From contig NZ_JAGHQX010000011.1 in the NCBI RefSeq assembly GCF_017744095.1, positions 26,979 to 90,978 of the forward strand: 64,000 nt of DNA, given 5' to 3'. The DNA comes from Shimia sp. R10_1 (lineage in GTDB: Bacteria > Pseudomonadota > Alphaproteobacteria > Rhodobacterales > Rhodobacteraceae). Positions within the stretch are counted from its first letter, which is position 1. Each line of letters starts with the position of its first letter. Made by a program: the position numbers and the translations under genes. Positions 35,394 to 45,300 of the stretch are shown here, one piece after another. Under the pieces are notes generated by a model that had not been told where the DNA came from, made no database searches, and saw only the letters and a list, made by a program, of their open reading frames with translations.

Positions 35394-37907
35394 ATGACAC
35401 GAGGCCTACTCGTTTCCCTGAATGACAAAGGTGTGCTTGCCACAGGGAACCAGGTTTCCACGACATTGGCCGACTTTGACTCCATCGGGATCATTCATGG
35501 CGGCGACGGCACCGTAAACTGGAATTTCATCATCAACGCGGGTGATAGCGAGATCACCAACCAATCGGCTTTGGTCGACTACCATATCGGCAGCGACGGA
35601 AACATCTATGCGGTGAGCAACTTCTTCAGCATGGTGCATGAAATCACGCATGCGTCGGTTCAATACGGTCCTCCACACGCTATAGACGGGACAACAGGTT
35701 CTGATCAGATCGACACGTCGTATGTCGACGCTCATGGCGATCAGACTGACAGCGCAACCAGCACTTTTCTTAACGATCAGGATGTGGTCCTTGCAGGAGA
35801 AGGCGCAGACACTGTTTTGTCTGGCGATGGTGCAGACACCGTCTACGGCGATGGTGGCGATGACTCCATCCAATCAGGCGCAGGAGATGACTCCGTTCTA
35901 GGCGGTTCAGGAGCAGATACCCTTGTGGGTGGCGCGGGCAACGATGCCCTAGAAGGCGGCACGGGCAACGACAAACTTATTGGAGATGGGTCTGCTGAGC
36001 TCGTTCAGAATGGCGGCTTTACCAATATAGATGGGGCAAGCGACCCAGCCGGATGGGGCGTCAGTGAAACCAATGCCAGCCAAGTAGAGGTCGTGGGTGG
36101 CCAGCTTCGCTTTCACGCTGACGGCACTCCGAACGGTGGACAGGTGTTTCAAACCATTTCAGGCATACCGGCAGGCGAAGCAGTCACAATCAGTTTTGAC
36201 AAATACGACATCGGTCATTCCGACAACGGCTATGGCTTTGTGCGCCTGACTGTCTCTGACGGAAGCACCACGCTCATTGATCAGATGGTGCTTTCGACGG
36301 GTGCGCACTGCTTCAGCTTCGTGTCCACCGGAGTTGACTATAAGATCACCCTTCAAGACGCCTCCATTGGTAACTTTGACACTAAGGATATGGCCATCGA
36401 CAATCTAAGCGTGTCTGTGGGGGCCGCGCCCGGGAATGACACGCTGGATGGTGGCACCGGCGACGATCACATAGACGGCGGTGGGGGCGCAGACCTCCTC
36501 ATTGGCGGCGACGGCAGAGACACCCTAAACGGCGGCGATGGCAACGACATCATCAACACCTTCGGTGGCAACGCAGGTATTGAAACCGGAGGAGATCGCG
36601 CCTTCAACGCCGACACGGTTGACGCCGGCGCAGGCGATGATGTCATCTATGGCGGTTTTGGCGTCGGTGAAAGCATCGATGGGGGCACAGGCAATGACAC
36701 CTTTAGCCTGCAAAACCTAGGGCCCAGCTCCGCGACAAATGTTGATCTTCAGGCGGGTAGCTACACACTCAAGACAGGTGGACATGGCACACTCGACGGC
36801 ATCGAAAATGTCAGCGGTACTTTTGGCAATGATACAATCGCCGGCGACAGCGCAGACAATAGCTTACACGGGGGCGGTGCGAATGGCGACGGGAATGACA
36901 AGCTCGACGGACGCGGCGGTAACGATAAGCTGACAGGGGGCGTTGGGAGCGACACGCTGACGGGAGGTGTTGGCAATGACACACTCAGCGGTGGCTCAGG
37001 ATCGGACACTTTCGTCCTTCAGGATGGTTCTGGCCATGATGTGATTGTTGATTTTGACACCGTCGATGACGACGGCGATAGCCTCACCAACGATCAGCTT
37101 GACGTCTCGCAGATGTCAGATCAGCTCGGGGAGCCAATAAAAGCCAAAAGCGTTACAGTCACAGACGACGGCAATGGCAATGCCAAGCTCACATTTGCCA
37201 ACGGCGAAACGGTGATCCTGCGAGGGGTTGCCCCCTCGCAAGTGGATAGTGTGGCCGAAAAAATCTCTATTGGCATTCCATGTTTCACCAAAGGCACCCG
37301 CATTAGAACATTGCGTGGAGAGGTGCCAATTGAAACACTGCGCGTGGGGGATCTGGTCATGACAAGGGACCATGGCGCACAGCCTATCAAATGGATTGGT
37401 TCGACGCATCTGGATGCCACGCAACTGGCGCGACATCCCAACCTTCGCCCCATTCGACTGCCCGCGGGCTATATGGGCAATCACAGCCCGCTTTTTGTTT
37501 CACCGCAACACTGCTTGGTGATGAAGGGCACAAACGGTAAGGCAAGCGAAGTGTTTGTGCGTGCGCGTCATCTCGCCTTGGCAAAGGGGCCAGCGCGCGT
37601 CGCCCAAGGGCGCCGCAAAGAGACCTACTACCACATGCTGTTCGCACAGCAGGAAGTGGTCTACAGCAATGGTGCGCTAAGTGAGAGCTTCTATCCCGGG
37701 CCGCTGGCCAGAGCGATGCTGTCGGCGCAAAGCTTGGCAGAACTTCAACGCGCAATCCCAGCGCTCTGCGACCACCCTGTGGAGCTCAGCTACGGCCCGA
37801 GAGCGCGACAGCTCATATCCAAAAAAGACCTCTTTGCGTACCTCAAAAGCGCAGCAGTCAAACGCGAACCGCGCAAACGGGGCACCTTGCTCGTCAATGC
37901 AGCCTAA
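35394..37907 (+). CDS. Type I-secreted RTX protein with C-terminal Hint domain
   Basis: An 837-residue acidic protein with no signal peptide. RTX nonapeptide blocks (GGxGxD) occur at about 130-200, 345-385, 405-440 and 475-540; they fold when they bind calcium outside the cell. Between the first two blocks residues about 203-342 look like a beta-sandwich carbohydrate-binding-like domain (NGGFTNIDGASDPAGWGVS). Residues about 629-760 form a Hint_2-type Hedgehog/intein domain starting at C630 (CFTKGTRIRT) with SPQHCLV at 703-709. This family is common in roseobacters and may process itself. No type I secretion genes are adjacent. Function outside the cell is unknown. Confidence 0.88.
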   Translation: MTRGLLVSLNDKGVLATGNQVSTTLADFDSIGIIHGGDGTVNWNFIINAGDSEITNQSALVDYHIGSDGNIYAVSNFFSMVHEITHASVQYGPPHAIDGTTGSDQIDTSYVDAHGDQTDSATSTFLNDQDVVLAGEGADTVLSGDGADTVYGDGGDDSIQSGAGDDSVLGGSGADTLVGGAGNDALEGGTGNDKLIGDGSAELVQNGGFTNIDGASDPAGWGVSETNASQVEVVGGQLRFHADGTPNGGQVFQTISGIPAGEAVTISFDKYDIGHSDNGYGFVRLTVSDGSTTLIDQMVLSTGAHCFSFVSTGVDYKITLQDASIGNFDTKDMAIDNLSVSVGAAPGNDTLDGGTGDDHIDGGGGADLLIGGDGRDTLNGGDGNDIINTFGGNAGIETGGDRAFNADTVDAGAGDDVIYGGFGVGESIDGGTGNDTFSLQNLGPSSATNVDLQAGSYTLKTGGHGTLDGIENVSGTFGNDTIAGDSADNSLHGGGANGDGNDKLDGRGGNDKLTGGVGSDTLTGGVGNDTLSGGSGSDTFVLQDGSGHDVIVDFDTVDDDGDSLTNDQLDVSQMSDQLGEPIKAKSVTVTDDGNGNAKLTFANGETVILRGVAPSQVDSVAEKISIGIPCFTKGTRIRTLRGEVPIETLRVGDLVMTRDHGAQPIKWIGSTHLDATQLARHPNLRPIRLPAGYMGNHSPLFVSPQHCLVMKGTNGKASEVFVRARHLALAKGPARVAQGRRKETYYHMLFAQQEVVYSNGALSESFYPGPLARAMLSAQSLAELQRAIPALCDHPVELSYGPRARQLISKKDLFAYLKSAAVKREPRKRGTLLVNAA

Positions 37908-38015
37908 GCACCATACCAATGAGCATTTCGAACATGGTTCGAATTCCGGCGCTATCACCGTTTCTAAACCCAGCGGCGAATGATTTCGGCCTCAGACGCG
38001 CTTAGACTGGCGCAC

Positions 38016-38894
38016 TTACTGAAATAGACTTGTCACAAAGTCCCCAAATAGCTCGGTTTTCTTAGCGGATCTGGCCTCTGGTGGATAAACAAACCAAATC
38101 GGCGCATCTGGCCTCCAAAGAGAACCCGGCGCCACCTCTACCAAGCGACCGTCAGCCAACTCATCTTTTATTGCCAAACGAGATTTCACCGCCAATCCGA
38201 TCCCCCCTACGACAGCATCGGTTAACGTGTCTGAGTTTGATACCAAGACACTCGCGCGCACAGTTGCGTCCCGACGGCGCTTCTTTGCATCCGAAAATGC
38301 AATCCGCGTCTGCCAGGGTAAACATGCCCACGGCAGATCGACTATCTCGGAAATGTTCTTAGGAGTGCTGTGTCGCGTCAGAAACGATGGTGCCGCGCAG
38401 ATGATGCGATCATTGTCCGATAGCTTTTTCGCGACCAATGCGCTGTCAGTCAGTTGGCCGACACGAATGGCACAGTCCATACCTTCTGCAGACAATGAAA
38501 CAAAGCGATCGACCGCAAGAAACTCAAACGTCACTTTCGGGTGCTCGCGTTGCAACCCTGGAAGCCCTGACAAAACAAAGCGAGACAAAATCCAAGGGGA
38601 CATCGTCACCCGCAGGTGACCTGTCAGTTGTGCAGAACGGCTTCCAGCGTCGCGCTCAGCTTGTGCCAAATCTGCCAATATTGACCGGGTGCGATCAAAG
38701 AAAACCTGCCCTTCATCAGTCAGCTTCATTGTACGGCTGTTGCGATGGAACAATGTCAGCTTGAGCGCACGTTCCAGCTTTGACAATCTGTGGCTTGCGG
38801 TGGCCGGGGATACCGCCACGCGAATAGCACCAGCTGTAACCCCCTGTGCTTCTGCAATAGCCACGAATGTTCTCAGATCTTCGATGGAATACAT
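38016..38894 (-). CDS. LysR-family transcriptional regulator
   Basis: A 292-residue regulator with winged helix at 1-60 (MYSIEDLRTFVAIAEAQGVT...HRLSKLERALKLTLFHR) and a LysR substrate-binding domain. It is divergent from the MRJP-like gene with 92 bases between starts, and likely controls it and itself. Confidence 0.88.
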   Translation of the reverse strand: MYSIEDLRTFVAIAEAQGVTAGAIRVAVSPATASHRLSKLERALKLTLFHRNSRTMKLTDEGQVFFDRTRSILADLAQAERDAGSRSAQLTGHLRVTMSPWILSRFVLSGLPGLQREHPKVTFEFLAVDRFVSLSAEGMDCAIRVGQLTDSALVAKKLSDNDRIICAAPSFLTRHSTPKNISEIVDLPWACLPWQTRIAFSDAKKRRRDATVRASVLVSNSDTLTDAVVGGIGLAVKSRLAIKDELADGRLVEVAPGSLWRPDAPIWFVYPPEARSAKKTELFGDFVTSLFQ

Positions 38895-38986
38895 TCGAAT
38901 TTCTTAAATGATGGTTTCGTGTTTTGCCCCATTCATATAACAGGCCCGATTGATTTACTCCATGGCCAGGCAATGGAGGAGAAATC

Positions 38987-40066
38987 ATGAAACATTTATT
39001 GGGCGCAGCCAGTCTGATGGTAATTTTTACCACACCTGTGGTCGCAGAAAGTCTCGAGACCTATCTGGAGTTTCCCAAACACACCCCTCCGGGCAATTTG
39101 GCGATTGGACCAGATGGTCGGATGTTCATGTCAGTTCACGAATTTTATGGGCCTGAACTGCGTGTTGTAGAGGTGATGCCTGATGGATCAACCAAAGCTT
39201 ACCCCACTGAGGACTGGGCGCGCGCACCCACCGATGACGGTGATGGTTTGCGTGGTGTCTTGGGCTTGCGCGCCGATCGTGAGGGGATTTTATGGATGCT
39301 CGACGGCCAAGGCGAAGGTCAAACCGGCCGGGTTGTTGGCTGGAACACAAATACAGAAGAACTGCATGCGATCTACTATGTAGGTCAGCCTGCTGCGCGT
39401 CCGTTCTCTTTCCTCAATGACCTCGCTGTGGATCGCGAACATGAGGCAATCTACATCTCAGATACAGCAAACCATGTGGAGTCCGCGATCATCGTAATTG
39501 ATCTCAAAACAGGTCGCGCTCGGCGTGTTCTGGAAGGCAGCAAGTTTACCAAAGCCGAAGACACACCGATGATCATCGACGGCAAAGAAGTTCTATTGGG
39601 CGGCAATCCCGCCAAGATCGGCATCAACCCGATCTCTGTGGATCCAACAAACACGTGGGTGTATTTCGCCCCCATGACGGGGAGCGCGATGTATCGCATT
39701 CGGACGACAGACCTGCTGAACGAAACACTCAGCGATCCCGATCTCGAAGCGCGCGTTCAGCGCTATGGCGACAAGGTGATCTCGGATGGCTCAACCGTTG
39801 ACGCTGCCGGGAATGTTTACATCACTGCGATGACCGACAACGCCATTGGCGTGACCAAGCCCGATGGCACTTATGAAGTGCTGTTTCAGTCCGACGAAGA
39901 CCTGCCCTGGCCTGACGGTTTCTCAATGGGAGGGGATGGCTACGTTTATGCCACCATAAACGAACTGCACCGCTCACCAGTGCTAAATGGCGGCGAGGAT
40001 GCCTCAATTGGCACCTATCGCATTGTGCGCTTTCCAGCTCTAGGCGCAGCGGTTAACGGGAGATAG
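38987..40066 (+). CDS. Secreted MRJP/SMP-30-like beta-propeller protein
   Basis: The start has GGAGGAG upstream. The 359-residue protein has a signal peptide (about 1-20, ending VVAES) and a six-bladed beta-propeller pattern: NLAIGPDGRMFMS, GVLGLRADREGILWMLDGQ, FLNDLAVDREHEAIYISDTAN, ISDGSTVDAAGNVYI and WPDGFSMGGDGYVYA. This matches the major royal jelly/gluconolactonase-like group. It may be a periplasmic lactonase or a ligand-binding protein. It is divergent from a LysR gene and monocistronic. Confidence 0.8.
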   Translation: MKHLLGAASLMVIFTTPVVAESLETYLEFPKHTPPGNLAIGPDGRMFMSVHEFYGPELRVVEVMPDGSTKAYPTEDWARAPTDDGDGLRGVLGLRADREGILWMLDGQGEGQTGRVVGWNTNTEELHAIYYVGQPAARPFSFLNDLAVDREHEAIYISDTANHVESAIIVIDLKTGRARRVLEGSKFTKAEDTPMIIDGKEVLLGGNPAKIGINPISVDPTNTWVYFAPMTGSAMYRIRTTDLLNETLSDPDLEARVQRYGDKVISDGSTVDAAGNVYITAMTDNAIGVTKPDGTYEVLFQSDEDLPWPDGFSMGGDGYVYATINELHRSPVLNGGEDASIGTYRIVRFPALGAAVNGR

Positions 40067-40138
40067 ATACGCAACATGTATCGCCAGGCTGTTGACCAGA
40101 TTGCGAATTGCATCAAGGCGACACGCTCATAACCCACA

Positions 40139-40250
40139 GTGAAATGGCACTTGGATGAGGTGGTATTGTGATCGGCGGCGTGAAACACTGGCTTTGGTGC
40201 GCCGTGGGTAGAAACGGAGAAACCAGTGCGAATACGTTGAAAGGCACGGG
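40139..40250 (+). pseudogene. Possible IS6-family transposase remnant
   Basis: The translation gives KWHLDEVV and, after a frameshift, KHWLWCAVGRNGE. These resemble the first catalytic Asp region of IS6-type transposases (WHLDEVVI...KHWLWRAVD). The rest is not recognisable. The remaining bases of 40067-40503 hold no gene. Confidence 0.45.
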
Positions 40251-40503
40251 CTGCGCAGTGATCGTGCTGCCTTTCCCAAGTTTGCTTAGAACATCGATCC
40301 TGCGCTGCGACAGCATCTTTCAAACTTCTCGCAGACTCAGATTGAAGCGAACACAAAGCCACCCCGTACGCACGATGATCTGAGGTAAACCGGCGGCGCT
40401 TGCACGTGATCGACAATTGCTTCGTTGGCGCTGGCATTTCAGAAGCTATGGAAAATCACCCAGGCAATACCGCCGGTCATTTTGTCGTGGATCCTCAAAG
40501 CGA

Positions 40504-40530
40504 TGAAAGGAGCGGACGCCGCTCCTTTCA
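40504..40530 (-). terminator. Strong hairpin after the lysozyme-like repeat protein gene
   Basis: A 12-bp perfect stem (40504-40515 with 40519-40530) and three-base loop, nine bases after the stop codon of the minus-strand gene. The following T run is weak, so termination may be partly factor-dependent. Confidence 0.6.
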
Positions 40531-40538
40531 ACTTTGAT

Positions 40539-43500
40539 TTAGGCGAGTGTATCGAAACCGAGAGCGCTCAGTTGCGCCATCAACTCGCTTGCGTCATCCA
40601 GTATTGGGTTGTTTGGACTGGCCGCAAAATTATCGCGTGTCAGGTCTTCGGCCTGCAATCCGCTGAGCGTTGTGATGTTTCCACCGTTGTTTAAAACTTC
40701 GATTTCCAATGCACCATCTACCTCTCTAATTGCGACCTGATCGTCGTTTAGAGAATTAAAATCGAACATGTCGTCGGAAGGGTCAAAGCCTTCTATCGTG
40801 GTTGTTGCCCCCCAATTCCAATCGATTTCGATAGTGTCAGCACCGGAGCCCAGAACTGTGTCCGAGCCAGTGGACGTTCCAGAAGACCCCGTGTCGGAAC
40901 CGCTGTCTGGAGAGGTGTTGTCACCAGATCCATCTGTGTCCGTGCTGCCCTGATTGTTGCTGCTTCCGGTCATATCGCCTTCACGCGTTTGGTAGCCATC
41001 GGTTGTGGCACCGGCTGGCGCTGCTGGGGTCAACAGAACTGTCCGATCCACCAGCGTCACATCATTCTGATCAAAACCAAATGGTGTCTCCAGATTGTCT
41101 TCCATCACCTGATCGAAGTGGAATTCCACCAGCCCCGGGATCAGATCCGCTTTGCTTACACCGGTAAAGGTAAAACTCTGACCACTGGGCAGGGACGAGA
41201 TAACCAAACCAGCGTCGCTGTCCTCTACGCTGAGCCGCTCACGTGTGCCAAAGTAGAGAAAGCTAATCTTCATGGATGCGGGATCGAAGTTTTCGATGGT
41301 TTCCGCACGACCATATTCATGGCTGCGAATGTAGATTGTGTCGGCTTCTCGCGGGCCTATATTTTGCTCCCAAGAGATCACGCCCCCCATGTCCTGACGG
41401 AAGTGTTCGTTGCCAACGATGCCGAAGCTGTCGATAGACACGTCCTGATACGTCACGCCTTGCACAATTTGCGCAGCATCAGACCATGGGCTGTCGATGA
41501 CGATTTCGCCGGCAAGAGATTTGGTCACAATCATCCCATGTACCGAAGTGCCCCCAAAGTCGAGTTGATCCACAGAGGGGTCAAAATCGGTGATATCGTC
41601 AGCGTTGCTATCAGCGCGGAAAACGCGCCCACCTGCATCAGTGCCGCCAGTGACTTCAGCGGGGTTTGAGCCATCCGCATCATAACTCAGTGTATAGCCT
41701 TCTGTGCCCTCGGGTATCGAAATATCTGTCCCTAGCACGCTGGCAATTTCATTGAGGACTGTTTGATTGTCAGCTGAGAAATTGGCGATCGACAGCTCTT
41801 CAAGACCAAACCCGGTCAATACAGTTTGCGTAGTGATACCTCCTTGGGTGATGGCCACGCGCACGGTTTGTCCCAATGCATCACCGGATTCCTCGAAGAT
41901 TTCAAAGTCCGCCGCCGCGACATTCGCTGATATCTCGATCACATCTCCCATTCGCGGCATGAAGCCATCAATGATCTGTGCCGCAGTGTCATAGCCGATG
42001 GTAACGTGCATATGTGTATGACCACTGTGACCACCATCGCCTCCGTCGCTGTCTCCTGCCCCATCGCCATGACCTCCGCCATGATGTCCATCGTCACCTC
42101 CGCCGATGAGTGACGCCAATTCATCGCGTGCGGTGGCGTCAAGTGCGTGGATGTTGGCTGCACTCAGCATGCTCAACGTAACACCCTGTAGAGTCAGTGT
42201 TTGGTTGTTTGACGGAATAGAGATCACCACAGAGCCGCTTTCCTGCGTCACGTCCAGCGCATCTGCGCCGATCCAGTCGAAGAAGATTGTATCGCTTTGT
42301 GGATCAAAATCGCTGACGATCACGTTGGAGCCATAGGCCCATGTAACAACCACGTCAGCATTGGATTTGGTGATTTCTGGATTGTCAAAATCGGCACCGG
42401 ATCCGCTGGGCGTCGGAGTTTGGGGATCATCACCATTGCCTTCTTGGCCAGAGCTGCCACCATCGCTATCGCCCGACCCATCACTTGATCCATCAGACCC
42501 ATCGCCCGAAGAGTTGTCTGATCCGCCACTGTTGTCGTCTACTCCGTCCGTTGAGCCATCATTTGAGTTGCCATCGCTGGCCCCCACCAAGCTCAGGATT
42601 TCAGTGGCCGCCGTGGCATCCAGAATGGTGAAATTGGCACTCGTCAGTTCAGACAAAGTCACCCCAACAAGGGTGAGCGACTGTTGGTTTGATGGTACAG
42701 AGAAAACGACGGAACCGTTCGTCTCTGTGATCTCTAGATCGGCGGCAGAAATCCAATCGACAAAGATCGTGCCTGTCGCAGGATCAAAGTCTGAGATCTG
42801 CGTATCCGCACCGTAAGACCAAGTGAGAACGACATCGGCGCTGTCTTTGTCCACGCCCGCTGTGCCTGTGCCGGTCGCAGCGCTATCGCCACCATCGCCG
42901 CCTGATCCGGTGTCATTACCCGTGGATCCGTCTGGTGCGCCGAGCCCTTCGTCGCCTGTCTTGCGATCCTCAAAGAAGGCGATCATGTCTTCGACGGATG
43001 CCGAGTCAAATCCACCGAATTGGTCAATGTATTGCAAGATAGATGTGCCATATTCATCAGTGGACACAGCGCCGCTTTGCAGCAGATTGAGTGTGCCGTA
43101 GGCCCCGCGCAAATGTGCCGCCGCTAATATGCCAGTCAGGGTTAATTCCACTGTGACTGTGCTGCCGCTTCCATCGGTATATGTTGTCGTCTGACCGATA
43201 AAATCGTCCAAACTCTGGCCTGCGTTTTCCAGCCCATTCTGGATGATTTGCAGGTTAAGGCCAAAGGCTTCCTGAATGGCGACAGTTTGCGCGTCTTTGG
43301 TCATGAAATCTTCCAGCGAGTTTACCCCATTCTTGCCAGTCCAATTTCCATCCCAAGTGTTGGTTGACGCCCCATTTCCATAAATTTGATCATCGTCGTA
43401 ATATCCAAGATCAATCAACAGTGCTTCGCCGAACTGAAATCCGACAAAGCCGAGAGAGTTGGTGGAGCGATAGGCCATGGCTTCCCATTCACTTTCGCTC

Positions 43501-43667
43501 AGATCGCCCCAGCTGCTGTACTCTGGGAAAAATTCTGTCACAGGGCCTCCCGCCCAGGTGTCGAGCTGCCAGTCCTGAATAACACCGGCTTCATATCGAT
43601 CTCTGTCCCAACCAGATTCGAACGCCAGTAACGCAGATAAGAAGCCGTCGAAGGTTCCGTTTGACAT
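40539..43667 (-). CDS. Large acidic repeat protein with lysozyme-like N-terminal domain, probable type I secretion substrate
   Basis: A 1042-residue, very acidic, cysteine-free protein without signal peptide. Residues about 5-215 resemble a lysozyme/transglycosylase-like domain: FESGWDRDRYE near 16-26 with a candidate catalytic Glu17, SLGFVGFQFGEALLIDLGYY at 71-90, and WTGKNGVNSLEDFMTK at 109-124. Next come repeats of about 85 residues, clear at 277-362 and 437-522. Both have (A)DVV.TW.YG...SDFDP...IF.DWI, then a QTLTL.GVTL strand and an LDATA helix. More diverged copies are at 551-646, 776-855 and 940-1017. Gly/Asp/Ser-rich linkers lie between. A short GSGADTIEID near 940 recalls RTX. The lysozyme call is inference; a carbohydrate-binding role is possible. 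Confidence 0.7.
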   Translation of the reverse strand: MSNGTFDGFLSALLAFESGWDRDRYEAGVIQDWQLDTWAGGPVTEFFPEYSSWGDLSESEWEAMAYRSTNSLGFVGFQFGEALLIDLGYYDDDQIYGNGASTNTWDGNWTGKNGVNSLEDFMTKDAQTVAIQEAFGLNLQIIQNGLENAGQSLDDFIGQTTTYTDGSGSTVTVELTLTGILAAAHLRGAYGTLNLLQSGAVSTDEYGTSILQYIDQFGGFDSASVEDMIAFFEDRKTGDEGLGAPDGSTGNDTGSGGDGGDSAATGTGTAGVDKDSADVVLTWSYGADTQISDFDPATGTIFVDWISAADLEITETNGSVVFSVPSNQQSLTLVGVTLSELTSANFTILDATAATEILSLVGASDGNSNDGSTDGVDDNSGGSDNSSGDGSDGSSDGSGDSDGGSSGQEGNGDDPQTPTPSGSGADFDNPEITKSNADVVVTWAYGSNVIVSDFDPQSDTIFFDWIGADALDVTQESGSVVISIPSNNQTLTLQGVTLSMLSAANIHALDATARDELASLIGGGDDGHHGGGHGDGAGDSDGGDGGHSGHTHMHVTIGYDTAAQIIDGFMPRMGDVIEISANVAAADFEIFEESGDALGQTVRVAITQGGITTQTVLTGFGLEELSIANFSADNQTVLNEIASVLGTDISIPEGTEGYTLSYDADGSNPAEVTGGTDAGGRVFRADSNADDITDFDPSVDQLDFGGTSVHGMIVTKSLAGEIVIDSPWSDAAQIVQGVTYQDVSIDSFGIVGNEHFRQDMGGVISWEQNIGPREADTIYIRSHEYGRAETIENFDPASMKISFLYFGTRERLSVEDSDAGLVISSLPSGQSFTFTGVSKADLIPGLVEFHFDQVMEDNLETPFGFDQNDVTLVDRTVLLTPAAPAGATTDGYQTREGDMTGSSNNQGSTDTDGSGDNTSPDSGSDTGSSGTSTGSDTVLGSGADTIEIDWNWGATTTIEGFDPSDDMFDFNSLNDDQVAIREVDGALEIEVLNNGGNITTLSGLQAEDLTRDNFAASPNNPILDDASELMAQLSALGFDTLA

Positions 43668-43790
43668 AGATTACGTGTCCTTGTTCATGAGTGTTTTTGC
43701 GACGATTTAAGGTCGTGCCAGAAACAAACTGAAACACGGATTGATTGTTTTTGTTCTGCCAATCTTTTTAAGATTTCCGCCATCAGCGGA

Positions 43791-44828
43791 TTATCGCAAG
43801 TCTTTGCTTTTGATGAGCAAAACTCTGTCTTGTTTCGGAGTATTGCCTGTTCTGCGCCGATAAGATTGTGTAAAACTGCTTTGATCTGAGAACCCACTCA
43901 TATGTGCGATTTCGGCCAATGAAAGGTTCGGATCACTCAGGAATGCGCGCGCCAGTTTGATCTGTGTCTCTGACACCAGATTTCTAAAACTCTGGCCCTC
44001 CGTGTGCAGACGCCGGTTGAGGGTCCGTTCAGACATTCCCAGTTTGCGCGAAAGGTCAGAGAGCTTAGGCCGCTCGACCGCCATGCCGTGCAGGAGGTGA
44101 CGTTCTATCAATTCCGTGAGCGTGGGAGGGGCCTCTACATTTTGGCTGAGCAATACCTCGCCATAACTCGTCAGGTGCCTGAGCAGTTGTGCATCCGCGC
44201 CGCGAATGGGCGTTTCCAAAACCGAGCTTGGGAAACGTATGTAGTTTTCTTTTGCGCCAAGAGTCACAGGGCAGGCATAGATTTTTGACAGTTCGACCTG
44301 ACCTGAGCGACGCGGATTGGCCAAGCCGATCTTTGTCACCAGATCTGCTTTGTGTGTTGCGGCGCGAAACGCACCCAGCATCGCAGCCAGCGCAAATTCA
44401 ACCAGATGTGTTTCGAGCAGAAGCGTTGCGCCAACACCATCAATGATGAGATCAATATGGTCCGTCGTCTGGCGCAGTTCGATACGCGCTTTGGGGCGCG
44501 TCACCGGGGTGAAGTGCTGTACATGGTGGATTGCTTGCAACAACGTGTTTGAGTTGAACAAAATATAGGTCAGCAATGACGTGTTGCGCGGGTCAATGGC
44601 CATGCCCAATTCAGCGCCCGCCCAAGGGGTGCCGAGACGCTCTGCCAAGATTTTTAGAATTACGGCTTCTGATCCCCGCGGAATGGGTTCGCCGCTTTCT
44701 GTCAAATGATCTTCACGCAGCCTTGCCGCGGCCAGAGCATCTTGTCGATAATCCTGTAAGTGCGGCAGGTCTAGAATAGACCGCACCCAGTGATTGGGGA
44801 TGACGTCGGCTGGATCAATATCTGCCAT
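43791..44828 (-). CDS. AraC-family transcriptional regulator (OruR/ArgR-like with PF12625-type N-terminus)
   Basis: I place the start at 44828, giving 345 residues as usual for this group. The frame is open to 45029, but the extra 67 residues run into IS3 debris. The N-terminal ligand domain (about 10-210: LLTYILFNSNTLLQAIHHVQHFTPV) is of the arabinose-binding AraC_N type. The C-terminal double helix-turn-helix (about 245-335) includes LSRKLGMSERTLNRRLHTEG and LAEIAHMSGFSDQSSFTQSYRRRTG. Target genes are unknown; the repeat-protein gene downstream is a candidate. Confidence 0.87.
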   Translation of the reverse strand: MADIDPADVIPNHWVRSILDLPHLQDYRQDALAAARLREDHLTESGEPIPRGSEAVILKILAERLGTPWAGAELGMAIDPRNTSLLTYILFNSNTLLQAIHHVQHFTPVTRPKARIELRQTTDHIDLIIDGVGATLLLETHLVEFALAAMLGAFRAATHKADLVTKIGLANPRRSGQVELSKIYACPVTLGAKENYIRFPSSVLETPIRGADAQLLRHLTSYGEVLLSQNVEAPPTLTELIERHLLHGMAVERPKLSDLSRKLGMSERTLNRRLHTEGQSFRNLVSETQIKLARAFLSDPNLSLAEIAHMSGFSDQSSFTQSYRRRTGNTPKQDRVLLIKSKDLR

Positions 44829-45008
44829 AAAGACCTGGTTCCCAATATAAGGCCGCAAAAGGCATCTTGAGGCTGGCGTACTGTGCGCAGCTGGTGGCCA
44901 ATACTGACTGTTGTTTGCATCAAACGTCTGAATTTGGCCAGTCTTCACAGTGATTTTTGGCGAACATGCGAGCGATGTTTCAGATCGAGAAGAACGGAAT
45001 CCCCTCCC

Positions 45009-45300
45009 AATGCCGCTCATGGACAGCATGAAGCCATGCTGTCGCAGAATTGCCGGATAGCCGAGACCCGTGATCCGCGTGATGTTTGCAGCTCTCAGTT
45101 TAATGATCTGAAAGCGATAGCCACCTTCAGCGCTAAGATCGCTGAGACCCGCTTAATGCTATTGCTGACCCCTCATAAGGACACGCCGAGAATGCAGGTC
45201 CACGATCGCGGCAAGACACACCCATCCCTGACGCGCCCACATGTAGTTGATGTCGCCCAACCATTCTTGGTTTGGCCACCGAACGACCGTTAAGGTTACA
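45009..45300 (-). pseudogene. IS3-family transposase remnant
   Basis: Minus-strand pieces read PNQEWLGDINYMWARQGWVCLAAIVDLHSRR (around 45192-45283) and, further on, ILRQHGFMLSMSG (around 45009-45050). They match the intact OrfB at 61236-62093, with the middle deleted and the frame broken. It sits between the AraC and LysR genes. Bases 45301-45424 and 44829-45008 show nothing else. Confidence 0.7.

Noticed and set aside
35394..37907. Several antisense frames with long Ser/Pro-rich translations
   Set aside because: They mirror the Gly/Asp-rich RTX codons on the other strand and have no start signals.
40015..40437. 140-residue minus-strand frame after the MRJP-like gene
   Set aside because: It is antisense to a likely IS6 remnant and to the end of the MRJP-like gene; no coding character.
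44829..45029. N-terminal extension of the AraC regulator
   Set aside because: The codons match IS3 OrfB remains (SMSG block) and the family length fits the ATG at 44828.
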